Of a stretch of DNA of 64,000 nucleotides, positions 8,574 to 17,583 are shown piece after piece. Each line of letters opens with the position of its first letter. Positions within the stretch are counted from its first letter, which is position 1. The DNA is taken from contig CANQCK010000004.1 of NCBI GenBank assembly GCA_947589185.1, positions 49,584 to 113,583 of the forward strand, read 5' to 3'. Origin of the DNA: an uncultured Clostridia bacterium (lineage in GTDB: Bacteria; Bacillota; Clostridia; Oscillospirales; Ruminococcaceae). The notes under the pieces were generated by a model. The model searched no databases, had not been told where the DNA came from, and saw only the letters and a program-made list of their open reading frames with translations. Made by a program: the position numbers and the translations under genes.

Positions 8574-9507
8574 TTTTAAATTTTCCGACGACAATAAAAG
8601 ATACCATACTTATAACTACTATCTCAGGCATAAGTACGGAATAAAGGTGTTTAAGGTTCCGCTTAATGCAAATTTCGGTTGCCCTAACAGAGACGGAACG
8701 AAAGGCGTAGGCGGTTGCACATATTGTTCGGGCAAAATGAGCGGAGACTATGCTGGTGACCCTCTGTTGGATATTGAAAGGCAGTATGATGAGGTGAGGA
8801 AGGTCCTCTTGAAAAAGTGGGAAAATGCTAAGTGCATACCATATTTTCAGGCGGGAACAAACACATATGCTCCGATAGAAAAGCAAAAAGAGCTTTTTGA
8901 AAGGGCAATGACGCTTAAAGACGCTGTGGGTCTTAACATTTCAACAAGAGCGGATTGCATCGACGAGGAAATTGCAGATATGCTTTATGATTTGTCAACT
9001 AAAACCGATCTTGAGGTAGAACTGGGATTGCAGACAATTTACGATACAACGGCAGAAAGAATAAATCGGTGTCACGCCTATGAGGACTTTTTAAAGGGCT
9101 ACAATATGCTGTATGAACGAGGTATAGATATTTGTGTTCATATAATAAACGGGCTTCCCGATGAAACAAGAGAAATGATGATAAACACTGCTGAAACGGC
9201 AGGTGCTTTGAAGCCTCACGGCATAAAAATCCATCTTCTTTATATAATAAAGGGAACAAAAATGTACGAGCAGTTTTTAAACGGCGAGGTAAAGGCTCTT
9301 GAAAGGAACGAGTATGTTCAGATAGTGTGCGATCAGCTTGAGAGAATACCTGAGAACGTTGTTATAGAAAGAGTAACGGGAGACGGAGTAAAAGAAGATT
9401 TAGCAGCACCGCTTTGGAGCCTGAAAAAGTTTTGCGTTATGAATGAGATAGACAAGGAAATGGCAAGAAGAAATTCGTATCAAGGAATACTTGTCGGGGA
9501 AGATTAA
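8560..9507 (+). CDS. YhcC-type radical SAM protein (TIGR01212 family)
   Basis: 315-residue radical SAM enzyme. The cluster motif sits in CPNRDGTKGVGGCTYC (C-x9-C-x2-C, with the family spacing before CTYC), followed by YFQAGTNTYAP and LEVELGLQTIYDTTAERINRCH, hallmarks of the TIGR01212/YhcC group. The substrate is not firmly established for the family. It starts inside the end of the preceding Thr-rich gene (14-nt overlap) and is followed closely by rimM, so co-transcription is likely. Confidence 0.9.
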   Translation: MKNSNFKFSDDNKRYHTYNYYLRHKYGIKVFKVPLNANFGCPNRDGTKGVGGCTYCSGKMSGDYAGDPLLDIERQYDEVRKVLLKKWENAKCIPYFQAGTNTYAPIEKQKELFERAMTLKDAVGLNISTRADCIDEEIADMLYDLSTKTDLEVELGLQTIYDTTAERINRCHAYEDFLKGYNMLYERGIDICVHIINGLPDETREMMINTAETAGALKPHGIKIHLLYIIKGTKMYEQFLNGEVKALERNEYVQIVCDQLERIPENVVIERVTGDGVKEDLAAPLWSLKKFCVMNEIDKEMARRNSYQGILVGED

Positions 9508-9531
9508 TATAGTTTAGTGAGGAACATTGCA

Positions 9532-10041
9532 ATGAAAAAATATCTTGAGATTGGGAAAATAGTGTCAGTTCACGGACTTAAAGGCGACGTCAAGGTAGAG
9601 CCGTGGTGCAATGAACCTGAGTTTATCTGTGAATTTGACAGGCTTTATTCAAAGGACGGTAAAAGGGAGTATGAAATAGAACATAGCAGGGTTCAGAAAA
9701 ATATGGTTATAATGAAGCTGAAAGGCGTAGATTCTGTCGAAGACGGACAGGCTATGCGGAATAAAATTCTATTTATGGACAGAGACGACGTTGAACTTGA
9801 GGAGGGGTATTATTTCTTTCAGGATTTGATAGGTCTGACAGTTCTTGACGCAGACAGCCTAGAAACCTATGGAAAAATAAAGGAAGTCTTTCAGACAGGA
9901 GCTAACGACGTGTATCATATAAAGTCTGATGAAGGAAAGTCGTATTATATTCCGGCTATTGCAGAAGTTATAGTAAAGACCGATATAGAAGACGGTAAAA
10001 TGTATATAAGACCGCTGGAGGGACTTTTCGATGAGGATTGA
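9532..10041 (+). CDS. rimM: 16S rRNA processing protein RimM
   Basis: 169-residue 30S maturation factor that binds S19. The start ATG 9532 (MKKYLEIGKIVSVHGLKGDVKVEP) is chosen over GTG 9517 because GAGGA lies 8 nt upstream and GKIVSVHGLKGDVKV is the canonical N-terminus. The N-terminal beta-barrel (about 1-85) is followed by a PRC-barrel (YYFQDLIGLTVLDAD to EDGKMYIRPLEGLFDED). It overlaps trmD by 11 nt, the usual rimM-trmD pairing. Confidence 0.96.
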   Translation: MKKYLEIGKIVSVHGLKGDVKVEPWCNEPEFICEFDRLYSKDGKREYEIEHSRVQKNMVIMKLKGVDSVEDGQAMRNKILFMDRDDVELEEGYYFFQDLIGLTVLDADSLETYGKIKEVFQTGANDVYHIKSDEGKSYYIPAIAEVIVKTDIEDGKMYIRPLEGLFDED

Positions 10042-10768
10042 CATAGCAACGCTTTTTCCTGATATGTGCGAAGCGTACCTTTCAGAAAGCATTATCGGCA
10101 GGGCAAGAGCTAAAGGCATTTTTGAGGTTAATTGCCACAATATCAGAGATTATACGTTAGACAAGCACAGACGTGTTGACGATACGCCATACAGCGAGCA
10201 AAAGGGTATGCTTATGCAGGCTGAACCTATATACAGGTGCTTTAAGGCTGTAACCGAAGGCATAAAGCCGTATGTTATATATGTATCTCCTCAGGGGAAA
10301 CCGTTCGATCAGCAAAAGGCAAAGGAACTTTCTCAGCTTGACAGCATATTTGTATTATGTGGGCACTATGAGGGTGTTGATAACAGAATTATCGAAGAAA
10401 TCGTTGATGAAGAAATTTCGATCGGTGATTTTGTTCTCACGGGAGGAGAGCTTCCGGCTCTGTGTTTGGTAGACGCCGTTGTGAGAATGTTAGACGGAGT
10501 TTTGTCAAGCCCTGATAATTATAAAGACGAAAGCCATTTCAGCGGACTTCTTGAATATCCGCAGTACACTCGTCCAGAGGTTTGGCATAACAAGAGAGTT
10601 CCTGAAATTCTTTTGTCCGGACACCATGCCAATATTGACAAGTGGAGGCATGAACAGTCTCTTATTGCGACCTATGAAAAGCGACCTGACTTAATTGATT
10701 TTGAAAATCTTTCTGATATTGACCGCAAGTTTTTAAACGATTATATAAAAGCAAAATGTGAAATTTGA
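10031..10768 (+). CDS. trmD: tRNA (guanine37-N1)-methyltransferase TrmD
   Basis: SPOUT methyltransferase making m1G37 in tRNAs, 245 residues and full length. Motifs: MRIDIATLFPDMCEAYLSESIIGRA at the N-terminus, DDTPYSEQKGMLMQ (substrate loop), YVSPQGKPFDQQKA, LCGHYEGVDNRIIEE, and the trefoil-knot segment SIGDFVLTGGELPAL. The C-terminal helical domain includes VPEILLSGHHANIDKWR. It is co-transcribed with rimM. The next gene, ptsH, has its own promoter. Confidence 0.97.
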   Translation: MRIDIATLFPDMCEAYLSESIIGRARAKGIFEVNCHNIRDYTLDKHRRVDDTPYSEQKGMLMQAEPIYRCFKAVTEGIKPYVIYVSPQGKPFDQQKAKELSQLDSIFVLCGHYEGVDNRIIEEIVDEEISIGDFVLTGGELPALCLVDAVVRMLDGVLSSPDNYKDESHFSGLLEYPQYTRPEVWHNKRVPEILLSGHHANIDKWRHEQSLIATYEKRPDLIDFENLSDIDRKFLNDYIKAKCEI

Positions 10769-10841
10769 TGTTTTTTGGGAAAAATATACTCGACTTTAAG
10801 TGACATAAAGCATTTAGAATTTAAAATTTATTAAGATTTTT

Positions 10842-10861
10842 TGTACAAATTGCATTGTACA
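10842..10861. promoter_or_regulatory. Perfect inverted repeat TGTACAA-N6-TTGTACA
   Basis: TGTACAA ATTGCA TTGTACA, 7-bp arms, about 110 bp upstream of the ptsH promoter. It resembles an operator. Related TACAATTTGTA palindromes occur in three other promoter regions of this window. The regulator is unknown. Confidence 0.45.
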
Positions 10862-10968
10862 TCAAGTTTTTTATGGTGAAAATACACAAATATTGCGAAC
10901 TGGATAACGCAGTCTGTAAACAAAAAGCAGAAATTTTGATTAATTCACTAATTTATACTAATTTTTCG

Positions 10969-10996
10969 TTGACTAACTAAATTATTAGGGTATAAT
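10969..10996 (+). promoter_or_regulatory. Sigma-A-type promoter for ptsH
   Basis: TTGACT, 16-bp spacer, TATAAT, 61 bp before the ptsH start. The rest of the 10769-11056 gap is AT-rich with no further gene. Confidence 0.75.
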
Positions 10997-11056
10997 ATAT
11001 TTATACAAATGGCACAAGATTACTTTTGAGTAATTAATGAAATGGAGAGATATGTA

Positions 11057-11326
11057 ATGTTTGTTAAAGATGTTGTAGTTCAGAACAAGGTAGGTCTGCA
11101 TGCTCGTCCGGCTACCTTCTTCATTCAGAAGGCAAATGAATTTAAGTCTTCTATCTGGATCGAGAAAGAGGACAGAAGAGTAAATGCTAAAAGCCTTCTT
11201 GGAATTCTTTCTCTGGGCATTGTCGGCGGAACAGCTATAAGAATTATTGCAGACGGTGCTGACGAAAAGGATGCTGTAGACGGTTTGGTTGAGCTCGTTG
11301 AAAGCGGTTTCACAGAGGAAGTATAA
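11057..11326 (+). CDS. ptsH: Phosphocarrier protein HPr
   Basis: 89-residue PTS phosphocarrier. The phosphorylatable His lies in GLHARPATFFIQKA and the regulatory Ser in NAKSLLGILSLGI, so both phosphorylation sites are present. This makes it HPr rather than Crh. ATG 11057 (MFVKDVVVQNKVG) is chosen over ATG 11042 because the upstream in-frame ATG lies within the ribosome binding site GGAGAG. It is monocistronic, with its own promoter and terminator. No enzyme I gene is adjacent. Confidence 0.95.
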   Translation: MFVKDVVVQNKVGLHARPATFFIQKANEFKSSIWIEKEDRRVNAKSLLGILSLGIVGGTAIRIIADGADEKDAVDGLVELVESGFTEEV

Positions 11327-11358
11327 TTACTTAATTTAATAAACAAATATTAAAATAC

Positions 11359-11390
11359 GGCGAAGCATTAATGCTTCGCCTGTTTTTTTG
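11359..11390 (+). terminator. Rho-independent terminator of ptsH
   Basis: Perfect 11-bp palindromic stem GGCGAAGCATT/AATGCTTCGCC followed by TGTTTTTTT. Confidence 0.92.
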
Positions 11391-11498
11391 AAGATTATTG
11401 CTTTCATATAAAAGACTAAAACGTTTATAGTATTAGATTTAGAAATATTACTGTTTGTAATAGTTAACAGGCTATGTTCATAATTTATTAACATAAAA

Positions 11499-11528
11499 TT
11501 GACGATAATGTGTTACAATTTGTAATAT
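11499..11528 (+). promoter_or_regulatory. Candidate promoter with a TTACAATTTGTAA palindrome in its spacer
   Basis: TTGACG, 18-bp spacer, TAATAT. The palindrome TTACAA-T-TTGTAA occupies 11513-11525, between and overlapping the -10. It lies about 160 bp upstream of the PucR-type gene. The remainder of the 11391-11690 gap is AT-rich with nothing else recognisable. Confidence 0.45.
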
Positions 11529-11690
11529 ATACAAAGAAAACTGATTTTTTTGATAAATTTTTTATGTGTTATAGCTTTTCACCAAAAAAACACTAAAATA
11601 TTATTGCAAAATTATCGTTTTTTTGTTATTATATTTATGATAACTTGACCTATTTCAGGCATATAAAATTTATGCAGAGGAGAAAAAGAT

Positions 11691-12776
11691 ATGTCAAACA
11701 GATTGTTTCAAAATGTTATTCACCAGATGAAGGACACAGTGGATTGTGTTATCGGAGTTATAGATGAAACAGCTGCAATAATTGCTTGTTCGGAGCTTTC
11801 TAAGATAGGAACAACAAACGAGTTTGTATCTTTTGATATGAATGACTCGCATGAGTTATTCGTCCGTGACGGATATACATATAAGCCGTTCGGAAATCGT
11901 ATAAAGCCCGATTTTGCAGTTTTTGTTGAGGGCGTTGACGAAATGGCTGCTAAGTTTGCAAATATTTTGGCAATATCTCTTTCAAGTCTAAAGCAATATT
12001 ATGACGAGAAGTATGATAGAAATAACTTTATTAAAAACGTAGTGCTTGACAATGTTCTTCCTGCTGATATTTTGGTAAAGGCAAGAGAGCTTCATTTCAG
12101 TGCCGAAGTTTCAAGAGTAGTTCTGCTTATAAGAATTCTCTCAACTAACGACGTTTCTGCTTATGATGTTATACAGAATCTTTTCCCTGATAAGAATAAA
12201 GATTTTGTGTTCAATATTTCAGAATCTGATATTGTGCTTGTAAAAGAGGTTCATGAGAATATTGAAACTTCTGATTTGGAAAAGCTGGCTAAATCAATTT
12301 CAGATACATTGAGTTCTGAATTTTACACAAGAGTCAATGTGGGTATCGGTACGGTGATAGAGGGCGTAAGCGATCTTGCAAGCTCTTTCAAAGAGGCTCA
12401 GATCGCACTTGAAGTCGGAAAGGTTTTTGATACTGAAAAGACAATTGTTTCATATGAAAATCTCGGAATAGCAAGACTTATATATCATCTTCCCACAACA
12501 CTGTGCGAGACGTTTTTAAGAGAGGTCTTTAAAAAGGGTTCTATTGACTCGCTTGACCACGAGACGCTGTTTACTATTCAGAAATTTTTTGAAAACAACC
12601 TGAATGTTTCAGAGACATCGAGAAAGCTGTTTGTTCATAGAAACACCTTAGTATACAGACTTGAAAAAATAAAGAAGCTGACAGGTCTTGATCTAAGGGA
12701 ATTTGATCACGCAATCATATTTAAGATAGCATTAATGGTTAAGAAGTACTTGTCGGCAAATCCGGTTAAATTTTAG
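11691..12776 (+). CDS. PucR/CdaR-type transcriptional regulator
   Basis: 361 residues. The C-terminal segment LFTIQKFFENNLNVSETSRKLFVHRNTLVYRLEKIKKLTGLDLREF (about 300-345) is the PucR C-terminal helix-turn-helix. A GGDEF-like middle domain (VNVGIGTVIEGVSDLASSFKEAQIALEVGK) precedes it, as in CdaR/PucR proteins. The N-terminus is a divergent sensor region with no obvious sugar-diacid domain. The target and ligand are unknown. It lies upstream of ftsEX, 59 bp from ftsE, which does not by itself imply control of it. Confidence 0.85.
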   Translation: MSNRLFQNVIHQMKDTVDCVIGVIDETAAIIACSELSKIGTTNEFVSFDMNDSHELFVRDGYTYKPFGNRIKPDFAVFVEGVDEMAAKFANILAISLSSLKQYYDEKYDRNNFIKNVVLDNVLPADILVKARELHFSAEVSRVVLLIRILSTNDVSAYDVIQNLFPDKNKDFVFNISESDIVLVKEVHENIETSDLEKLAKSISDTLSSEFYTRVNVGIGTVIEGVSDLASSFKEAQIALEVGKVFDTEKTIVSYENLGIARLIYHLPTTLCETFLREVFKKGSIDSLDHETLFTIQKFFENNLNVSETSRKLFVHRNTLVYRLEKIKKLTGLDLREFDHAIIFKIALMVKKYLSANPVKF

Positions 12777-12835
12777 TATTTAGGAGTCTTTGCGGGTAAC
12801 GGCAGACAAAGACTGAATTTGAGGGCGGTGTAGTT

Positions 12836-13522
12836 TTGGTAGAATTTAATGATGTATCGGTAACATACTCATCAGGAGTCGATGCTTTAAATCATGTTAC
12901 ACTCAAAATTAACGACGGAGATTTTGCATTTGTAGTTGGTTCGTCAGGTGCAGGAAAATCAACGCTTATCAAGTTGATTTTAAAGGAAATTGACGCTACT
13001 GAGGGAACAGTTACCGTAAATGGTTTTAATCTAAAAAAACTCAAGAGAAGAAAAATACCTAATCTGAGAAGAACTTTGGGAATAGTCTTTCAGGATTTCA
13101 GACTTATCCCTACAATGACAGTATATGAGAATGTTGCGTTTGTACTAAGAGTTATTGACGCGCCGAAAAAATATATAAAAAGCAGAGTCCCGTATGTTAT
13201 CTCATTAGTGGGGCTTGCTCATAAAGCAAAAGCGTATCCTGAAGAGCTTTCGGGCGGAGAACAGCAGAGGGTTGCTCTGGCAAGAGCATTGGTAAACGAC
13301 CCTCAGCTTATTATTGCGGACGAGCCTACAGGAAATATCGACCCTGCACTTTCATATGAAATTGTAGAGCTGCTCAAGGGAATCAACGAATGCGGCACAA
13401 CTATTCTTATGGTTACGCATGAGCATGATATTGTAAGGCATTTCGGAGGAAGAATTATAAACATAAACGCCGGAAGTATTGCCTTTGACGAGACAATAGG
13501 AGGTGCAAATGAAGCTCAGTAG
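12836..13522 (+). CDS. ftsE: Cell division ATP-binding protein FtsE
   Basis: 228-residue ABC ATPase of the FtsEX complex, which gates septal murein hydrolases. Walker A GSSGAGKST, signature LSGGEQQR, Walker B LIIADEPTGN and H-loop VTHEHD are all present. It uses a TTG start (LVEFNDVSVTYSSG) after GAGGGCGG; no in-frame ATG is nearer. It overlaps ftsX by 14 nt. Confidence 0.95.
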   Translation: MVEFNDVSVTYSSGVDALNHVTLKINDGDFAFVVGSSGAGKSTLIKLILKEIDATEGTVTVNGFNLKKLKRRKIPNLRRTLGIVFQDFRLIPTMTVYENVAFVLRVIDAPKKYIKSRVPYVISLVGLAHKAKAYPEELSGGEQQRVALARALVNDPQLIIADEPTGNIDPALSYEIVELLKGINECGTTILMVTHEHDIVRHFGGRIININAGSIAFDETIGGANEAQ

Positions 13523-14417
13523 TATAAATTACCTTGTTGGCAAGGGAATATCAAGTGTATGGAAAAATAAAATGATGTCGTTTGCATCATTCTGTATAAT
13601 GCTTGTATCGCTGTTGATGGTAGGGCTTTCAGTGTTAGCCTCGATCAATATTAACAAAATCATCAGCGGAATTGAAGGCAAAAACGAGGTTATAGTTATT
13701 GTAAAAGACGGTACCTCTGATGAAGCAATTACCGCTTTGGAGTCAAGCATTAAAGAAATAAAAAATGTTGATACAGTTTCATTCTATTCAAGAGAAGAAG
13801 CATGGAAATCAATGATTGACGATATGTCAAAGGAAGAGAAAGAGCTCTTCCAGTATGCAGAGGGAGATAATCCGCTTCCTGACACATATAAGGTTTCTGT
13901 TAAGAATATTGAAAAAATGGCTGACACCACTAATCGTATGTCTACGCTTGAGGGTGTTGAATCTGTTAAGGCGTCAAATGAGTTTGCTGATGTGCTTATA
14001 AGCGTAAGAAATATCTTTTCGGTTATCGCTTTGGCAGTTATTGCAGCTCTTATTATAGTTTGTCTGGTTATAATTTCAAATACAACCAGAACAAGCGTTT
14101 TTGCAAGAAGAAAAGAAATCAACATTATGAAATATGTCGGAGCTACAAATAAGTTCATTAAGATACCCTTCCAGATAGAGGGAACGATTGTAGGTTTAAT
14201 TGCCGCTGTTGCTGCATTTGTTCTGACAATGTTTGTTTACAGAGGAGCAGCTAATTTGATTCAGGACAATTATCAGATTTTAACGATCTTGGGAGTCGAT
14301 TCTCTATATTCATTCAGAGATATAATTATACCTGTCGGTATTGCTTATCTGATTGCAGGTGCAGTTATCGGTGCTATCGGAACAACCATAAGCACAAGCA
14401 AATATGTTAAGGTATAG
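13509..14417 (+). CDS. ftsX: Cell division protein FtsX
   Basis: 302-residue permease-like protein with four membrane segments: one near residues 20-45, then three in the C-terminal half starting VIALAVIAALIIVCLVIIS. The extracellular loop between segments 1 and 2 (about 50-170) is the docking domain for the hydrolase partner. ATG 13509 follows AGGAGG by 5 nt. The motif RRKEINIMKYVGATNKFIKIPFQIEG is typical of the family. Confidence 0.94.
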   Translation: MKLSSINYLVGKGISSVWKNKMMSFASFCIMLVSLLMVGLSVLASININKIISGIEGKNEVIVIVKDGTSDEAITALESSIKEIKNVDTVSFYSREEAWKSMIDDMSKEEKELFQYAEGDNPLPDTYKVSVKNIEKMADTTNRMSTLEGVESVKASNEFADVLISVRNIFSVIALAVIAALIIVCLVIISNTTRTSVFARRKEINIMKYVGATNKFIKIPFQIEGTIVGLIAAVAAFVLTMFVYRGAANLIQDNYQILTILGVDSLYSFRDIIIPVGIAYLIAGAVIGAIGTTISTSKYVKV

Positions 14418-14497
14418 GTTAGATAAAACATAAAAACAGAACATTATAAAAAGTGTAGAGCATAAAGCATATTGCTTTAAGATTAAGAGGGAATAAA

Positions 14498-15823
14498 ATG
14501 AAGATGCAAAGTCTTACTAAAAGGGTTTTTACGTGTATTATCGCTGCGGCGTTAGCTTTTGGAGTTTTTTCCGGAGTGTCCTCGTCTGACGTCATTAAAA
14601 CCTCAGCATCAAAAGTCTCGGAGGCAAAGGAAAAGGTCGAGGAATATAAAGCTCAGCAGAAAGAATTTGATGAGCAAATCAAAGAAACTGAAGACGACAT
14701 CGCCAGAGAAGAGGAAAATCAGAAGGCAATTAAAAAGCAGATGGATACCGTCCAGAAAACTATTCAGAGTCTGGACGAATACATATCAGAACTTCAGGCA
14801 AATATTGATGATTTGAACAATCAGATCGAAAAAACTCAAGAGCTGGTAGATACAAAAAAAGCTGAGATTGATACAGGAATAAGTAACTTCAAGAAAAGAC
14901 TTCGTGCAATGTATATTGCGGGAAATGATTCTTATACATCGATTATTCTTGGTGCAGATGATTTTTACGATATACTTATGAAGGTCGAGCTTGTTAAGAG
15001 AGTTGCCGACCACGATAATAAAGTTATTGACAGTCTTGTAGCACTCAAAAACGAGTATGAGGCAGCAGAGAAAAAGCTCGAGGAGCAGAAGGCTCAAGTT
15101 GAGAGTGAAAAAGCTACATATGACAAGCAGAAGGAAGAAAAGAAACAGCAGAGAGCTAAGCTGAAACAACTTTATTCACAGAGTGCTGAGGCGGAAAAAG
15201 CATTAAAAGAAGATAAGGCTGTCTTTGAAAAGAAAAAGAGCGAGATAGCTAAGGAACAGAAAAATGCTGAAGCACAGTGGGCAAAACTTGTTGAAGAAGC
15301 AAGACAGCGTGCTGCAGCACGAGAGGCTGCAAGGAGAGCTGCATGGCAGAACGATACTCCGAGCGGAAATACTGCAAGAACTGCCGGAGGTTCGTCAAAA
15401 GTAACAGGCGACTTTATATGGCCGGTTCCGGGATTTTATAATATCACCTACGGAGTAGGCTGGCGTTGGGGAGCTTATCATGCAGGTATTGATATAGCTT
15501 CAAGTGGAATAAGAGGTGCTCAGATTGTGGCTTCTGACGCGGGAACTGTAGTTCAGGCGGAAAATTATTGCCCCCACGATTACGGCAAAAGCGGAAGCTG
15601 CGGCTGCGGCGGAGGTTACGGCAGACATTGTATTGTCGATCACGGAAACGGATATATGACTTTATACGGTCATATGGAAAATTGTATAGTAAATGTAGGC
15701 GACAAGGTAAATCAGGGACAAACTTTAGGTTATGTCGGCTCTACAGGATTTTCTACAGGTGCTCACTGTCATTTTGAAGTAAGACTTAACGGAGCAGCTC
15801 AGGACCCTGAAAACTATGTATAA
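14498..15823 (+). CDS. Secreted coiled-coil murein hydrolase with LytM/M23 domain (PcsB/EnvC-like)
   Basis: 441 residues. There is a signal peptide (KRVFTCIIAAALAFGVFSGVSS), a long coiled coil (about 35-280, Glu/Lys/Gln-rich) and a C-terminal M23 domain (about 305-441). Zinc/catalytic motifs are intact: YHAGIDIA (HxxxD), GRHCIVDHGNGYMTLYGHM, and GAHCHFEV (HxH). A short Cys-rich insertion, CPHDYGKSGSCGCGGGYGRHC, lies inside the catalytic domain. Location directly behind ftsEX makes it the likely FtsX-activated peptidoglycan endopeptidase. The start follows GAGGGAATAAA. Confidence 0.9.
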   Translation: MKMQSLTKRVFTCIIAAALAFGVFSGVSSSDVIKTSASKVSEAKEKVEEYKAQQKEFDEQIKETEDDIAREEENQKAIKKQMDTVQKTIQSLDEYISELQANIDDLNNQIEKTQELVDTKKAEIDTGISNFKKRLRAMYIAGNDSYTSIILGADDFYDILMKVELVKRVADHDNKVIDSLVALKNEYEAAEKKLEEQKAQVESEKATYDKQKEEKKQQRAKLKQLYSQSAEAEKALKEDKAVFEKKKSEIAKEQKNAEAQWAKLVEEARQRAAAREAARRAAWQNDTPSGNTARTAGGSSKVTGDFIWPVPGFYNITYGVGWRWGAYHAGIDIASSGIRGAQIVASDAGTVVQAENYCPHDYGKSGSCGCGGGYGRHCIVDHGNGYMTLYGHMENCIVNVGDKVNQGQTLGYVGSTGFSTGAHCHFEVRLNGAAQDPENYV

Positions 15824-15843
15824 ATTAAAATTGAGATAAAGAT

Positions 15844-15880
15844 AGTCAGAATCGTTATATCAGCGGTTCTGACTGTTTAT
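15844..15880 (+). terminator. Terminator-like hairpin after the ftsEX operon
   Basis: AGTCAGAATCG / CGGTTCTGACT (11 bp, one G-T) followed by a weak T tract (GTTTATG). Confidence 0.65.
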
Positions 15881-15949
15881 GTATTACAATATTTATAAAT
15901 AAAGATATTTGAAGAGGGCGGTATAAGTTTATTTTCATCACCAAAGTTA

Positions 15950-15972
15950 TTTTAGCGGATTTTCCGCTAAAA
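15950..15972. promoter_or_regulatory. Inverted repeat upstream of the XRE gene
   Basis: TTTTAGCGG / CCGCTAAAA, 9-bp arms with a 5-nt loop, about 50 bp before the XRE start. It could be an operator or a weak terminator. Confidence 0.4.
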
Positions 15973-16020
15973 TATAAAAAAGTATAATCAAATGATGTAT
16001 AATAATATTGGTGATGATAT

Positions 16021-16221
16021 ATGTATAGAAAAATTCGTGATTTAAGAGAAGATAAGGATATGACACAGAAACAGATAGCAGAAATAATCAATATATCACA
16101 AAGTAATCTATCAAAATATGAAAGAGGAGAATTGGATATACCCTCAGATATTTTAATACGATTAGCTGATTTTCATAATGTTTCAGTCGATTATTTACTT
16201 GGACGTGTTGATGAAAAATAA
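16021..16221 (+). CDS. XRE-family helix-turn-helix regulator, 66 aa
   Basis: Cro/CI-type DNA-binding protein consisting almost only of the HTH: IRDLREDKDMTQKQIAEIINISQSNLSKYERGELDIPSDILIRLADFHNVSVDYLLGR. ATG 16021 follows GGTGATGATAT. The cupin gene begins 22 bp downstream, so the pair may be co-transcribed and the cupin could supply a metabolite-linked function. Confidence 0.88.
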   Translation: MYRKIRDLREDKDMTQKQIAEIINISQSNLSKYERGELDIPSDILIRLADFHNVSVDYLLGRVDEK

Positions 16222-16243
16222 ATTTAAAGAAAGGTGATTTATT

Positions 16244-16645
16244 ATGAATAAGGAAAATTTAAGCGTGTTCCCTGTTGGGGAAAAGAACGAAGCATTTGCA
16301 AAGTATTTTGTAGGTCAGAGTTATTTGAATATGCTGACTACTGAAGGCGTTTCCATAGGCAATGTTACGTTTGAGCCGGGCTGCCGAAACAACTGGCATA
16401 TTCATCACAAGGGCGGTCAAATTTTACTTGTTACCGCAGGACGAGGTTATTATCAGGAGTGGGGAAAGCCTGCGCAGGAGCTCAAGCCCGGAGATGTGGT
16501 GAACATTCCGCCTGAGGTTAAGCACTGGCACGGAGCGGCGCCTGACAGCTGGTTTGCACATCTTGCTGTAGAAGTGCCGGCGGAGGGAGCTTCTAATGAG
16601 TGGCTTGAGCCTGTTGACAGCGAAGAGTATAATAAATTAAAATAA
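16244..16645 (+). CDS. Cupin-domain protein, 133 aa
   Basis: Small single-domain cupin. Motif 1 is GCRNNWHIHHKGGQILLVTAGRGYYQEWG and motif 2 PGDVVNIPPEVKHWHGAAPDSWFAHLAVEVP. The metal ligands His-x-His and the later His are present. It resembles cupins paired with carboxymuconolactone-decarboxylase-type proteins or found alone near XRE regulators. The substrate is unknown. AAAGGTG precedes ATG 16244. Confidence 0.85.
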   Translation: MNKENLSVFPVGEKNEAFAKYFVGQSYLNMLTTEGVSIGNVTFEPGCRNNWHIHHKGGQILLVTAGRGYYQEWGKPAQELKPGDVVNIPPEVKHWHGAAPDSWFAHLAVEVPAEGASNEWLEPVDSEEYNKLK

Positions 16646-16648
16646 ATA

Positions 16649-16678
16649 AAACCGGAGGGTAAGCACCTTCCGGTTTTT
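16649..16678. terminator. Bidirectional terminator between cupin and CmpB-type gene
   Basis: AAACCGGAGGGT-AAGC-ACCTTCCGGTTT with T tracts on both strands; it lies between convergent genes. Confidence 0.85.
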
Positions 16679-16697
16679 AGTATAATGTGTTTTTTTA

Positions 16698-17411
16698 TTA
16701 GATTTCCAATATGTAATCGGGACAAGAATTCGCAGAAACAGAAATAACTACAGATTTTGAGTAATCAGAGATACCAGCTCCGATATTCGGATTAAATTTT
16801 GAATAAATCAAATCAAAGCAGAATAGAAGTATTAAAAAAATACAAATCAATAAAACGATTTTATGCGGAATTTTTTTAATCAATTCATCCAGCAGAGGAG
16901 CTAAATAATAAACGCATAAGCATCCGCCCAAACCAAACAATACAGTACCTATCAGACAGACCCTGCCGTTTATGTTTAGTGCGTATTGACTGTAATCCCA
17001 CCAGCGAGTGCCTTTTGTGTATTCAAAGAACCAACTGGTTGCGTATTCTATAACAGAGGAAGAAACGGCAATAACAATAAAAGTGTTAACAGGGTTTTTT
17101 AAAATTCTCTTTGGAATATACAGCGATAAAATACCGCCAAACCCATATATAGGAAGCCAAGGACCGAAAAGCATTCCTCTGTTTACTATTGTGCCTTCAA
17201 CAATGAAGCTAAGTAAAACTTCCCAGAACCAGCCTAGAAATGATAATGCAAAAAAAATAAGGACTAATGAAATTAAATTATATTTTCTTACATATGTACG
17301 TTTGAGCTTTAAATGTCCGGCGTTGTATCTGTCTGAAAAAGGAAGCTCCAGAGTTGAATTCTGACAGTTCAAAGATAAATACTCTGTTTTGTCATCTTTA
17401 TTGTTTATCAT
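16698..17411 (-). CDS. Putative ABC-transporter type IV membrane protein (CmpB family, PF06541-like)
   Basis: 237 residues with about six membrane segments. The stretch FLGWFWEVLLSFIVEGTIVNRGMLFGPWLPIYGFGG, the later IEYATSWFFEYTKGTRWWDYSQYALNINGRVCL, and LFGLGGCLCVYYLAPLLD are characteristic of the CmpB-type family. Members are common in Clostridia and their transport role is unproven. AAGGAGG precedes the start. It is convergent with the cupin gene. Confidence 0.85.
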   Translation of the reverse strand: MINNKDDKTEYLSLNCQNSTLELPFSDRYNAGHLKLKRTYVRKYNLISLVLIFFALSFLGWFWEVLLSFIVEGTIVNRGMLFGPWLPIYGFGGILSLYIPKRILKNPVNTFIVIAVSSSVIEYATSWFFEYTKGTRWWDYSQYALNINGRVCLIGTVLFGLGGCLCVYYLAPLLDELIKKIPHKIVLLICIFLILLFCFDLIYSKFNPNIGAGISDYSKSVVISVSANSCPDYILEI

Positions 17412-17583
17412 ATGAAGCCTCCTTTCATTTTTTTATTAATATAATTATTATAACACATTAAATTTTAATTTGCAACAAAATGTCGAACATTATTCAATAT
17501 ACAAAATTTCATTAGAATAAATATTAGTTGTTTTTATATTATATTCTTAAATTTATCGTATGTTCACTAAAGTTTGTTAAAAT

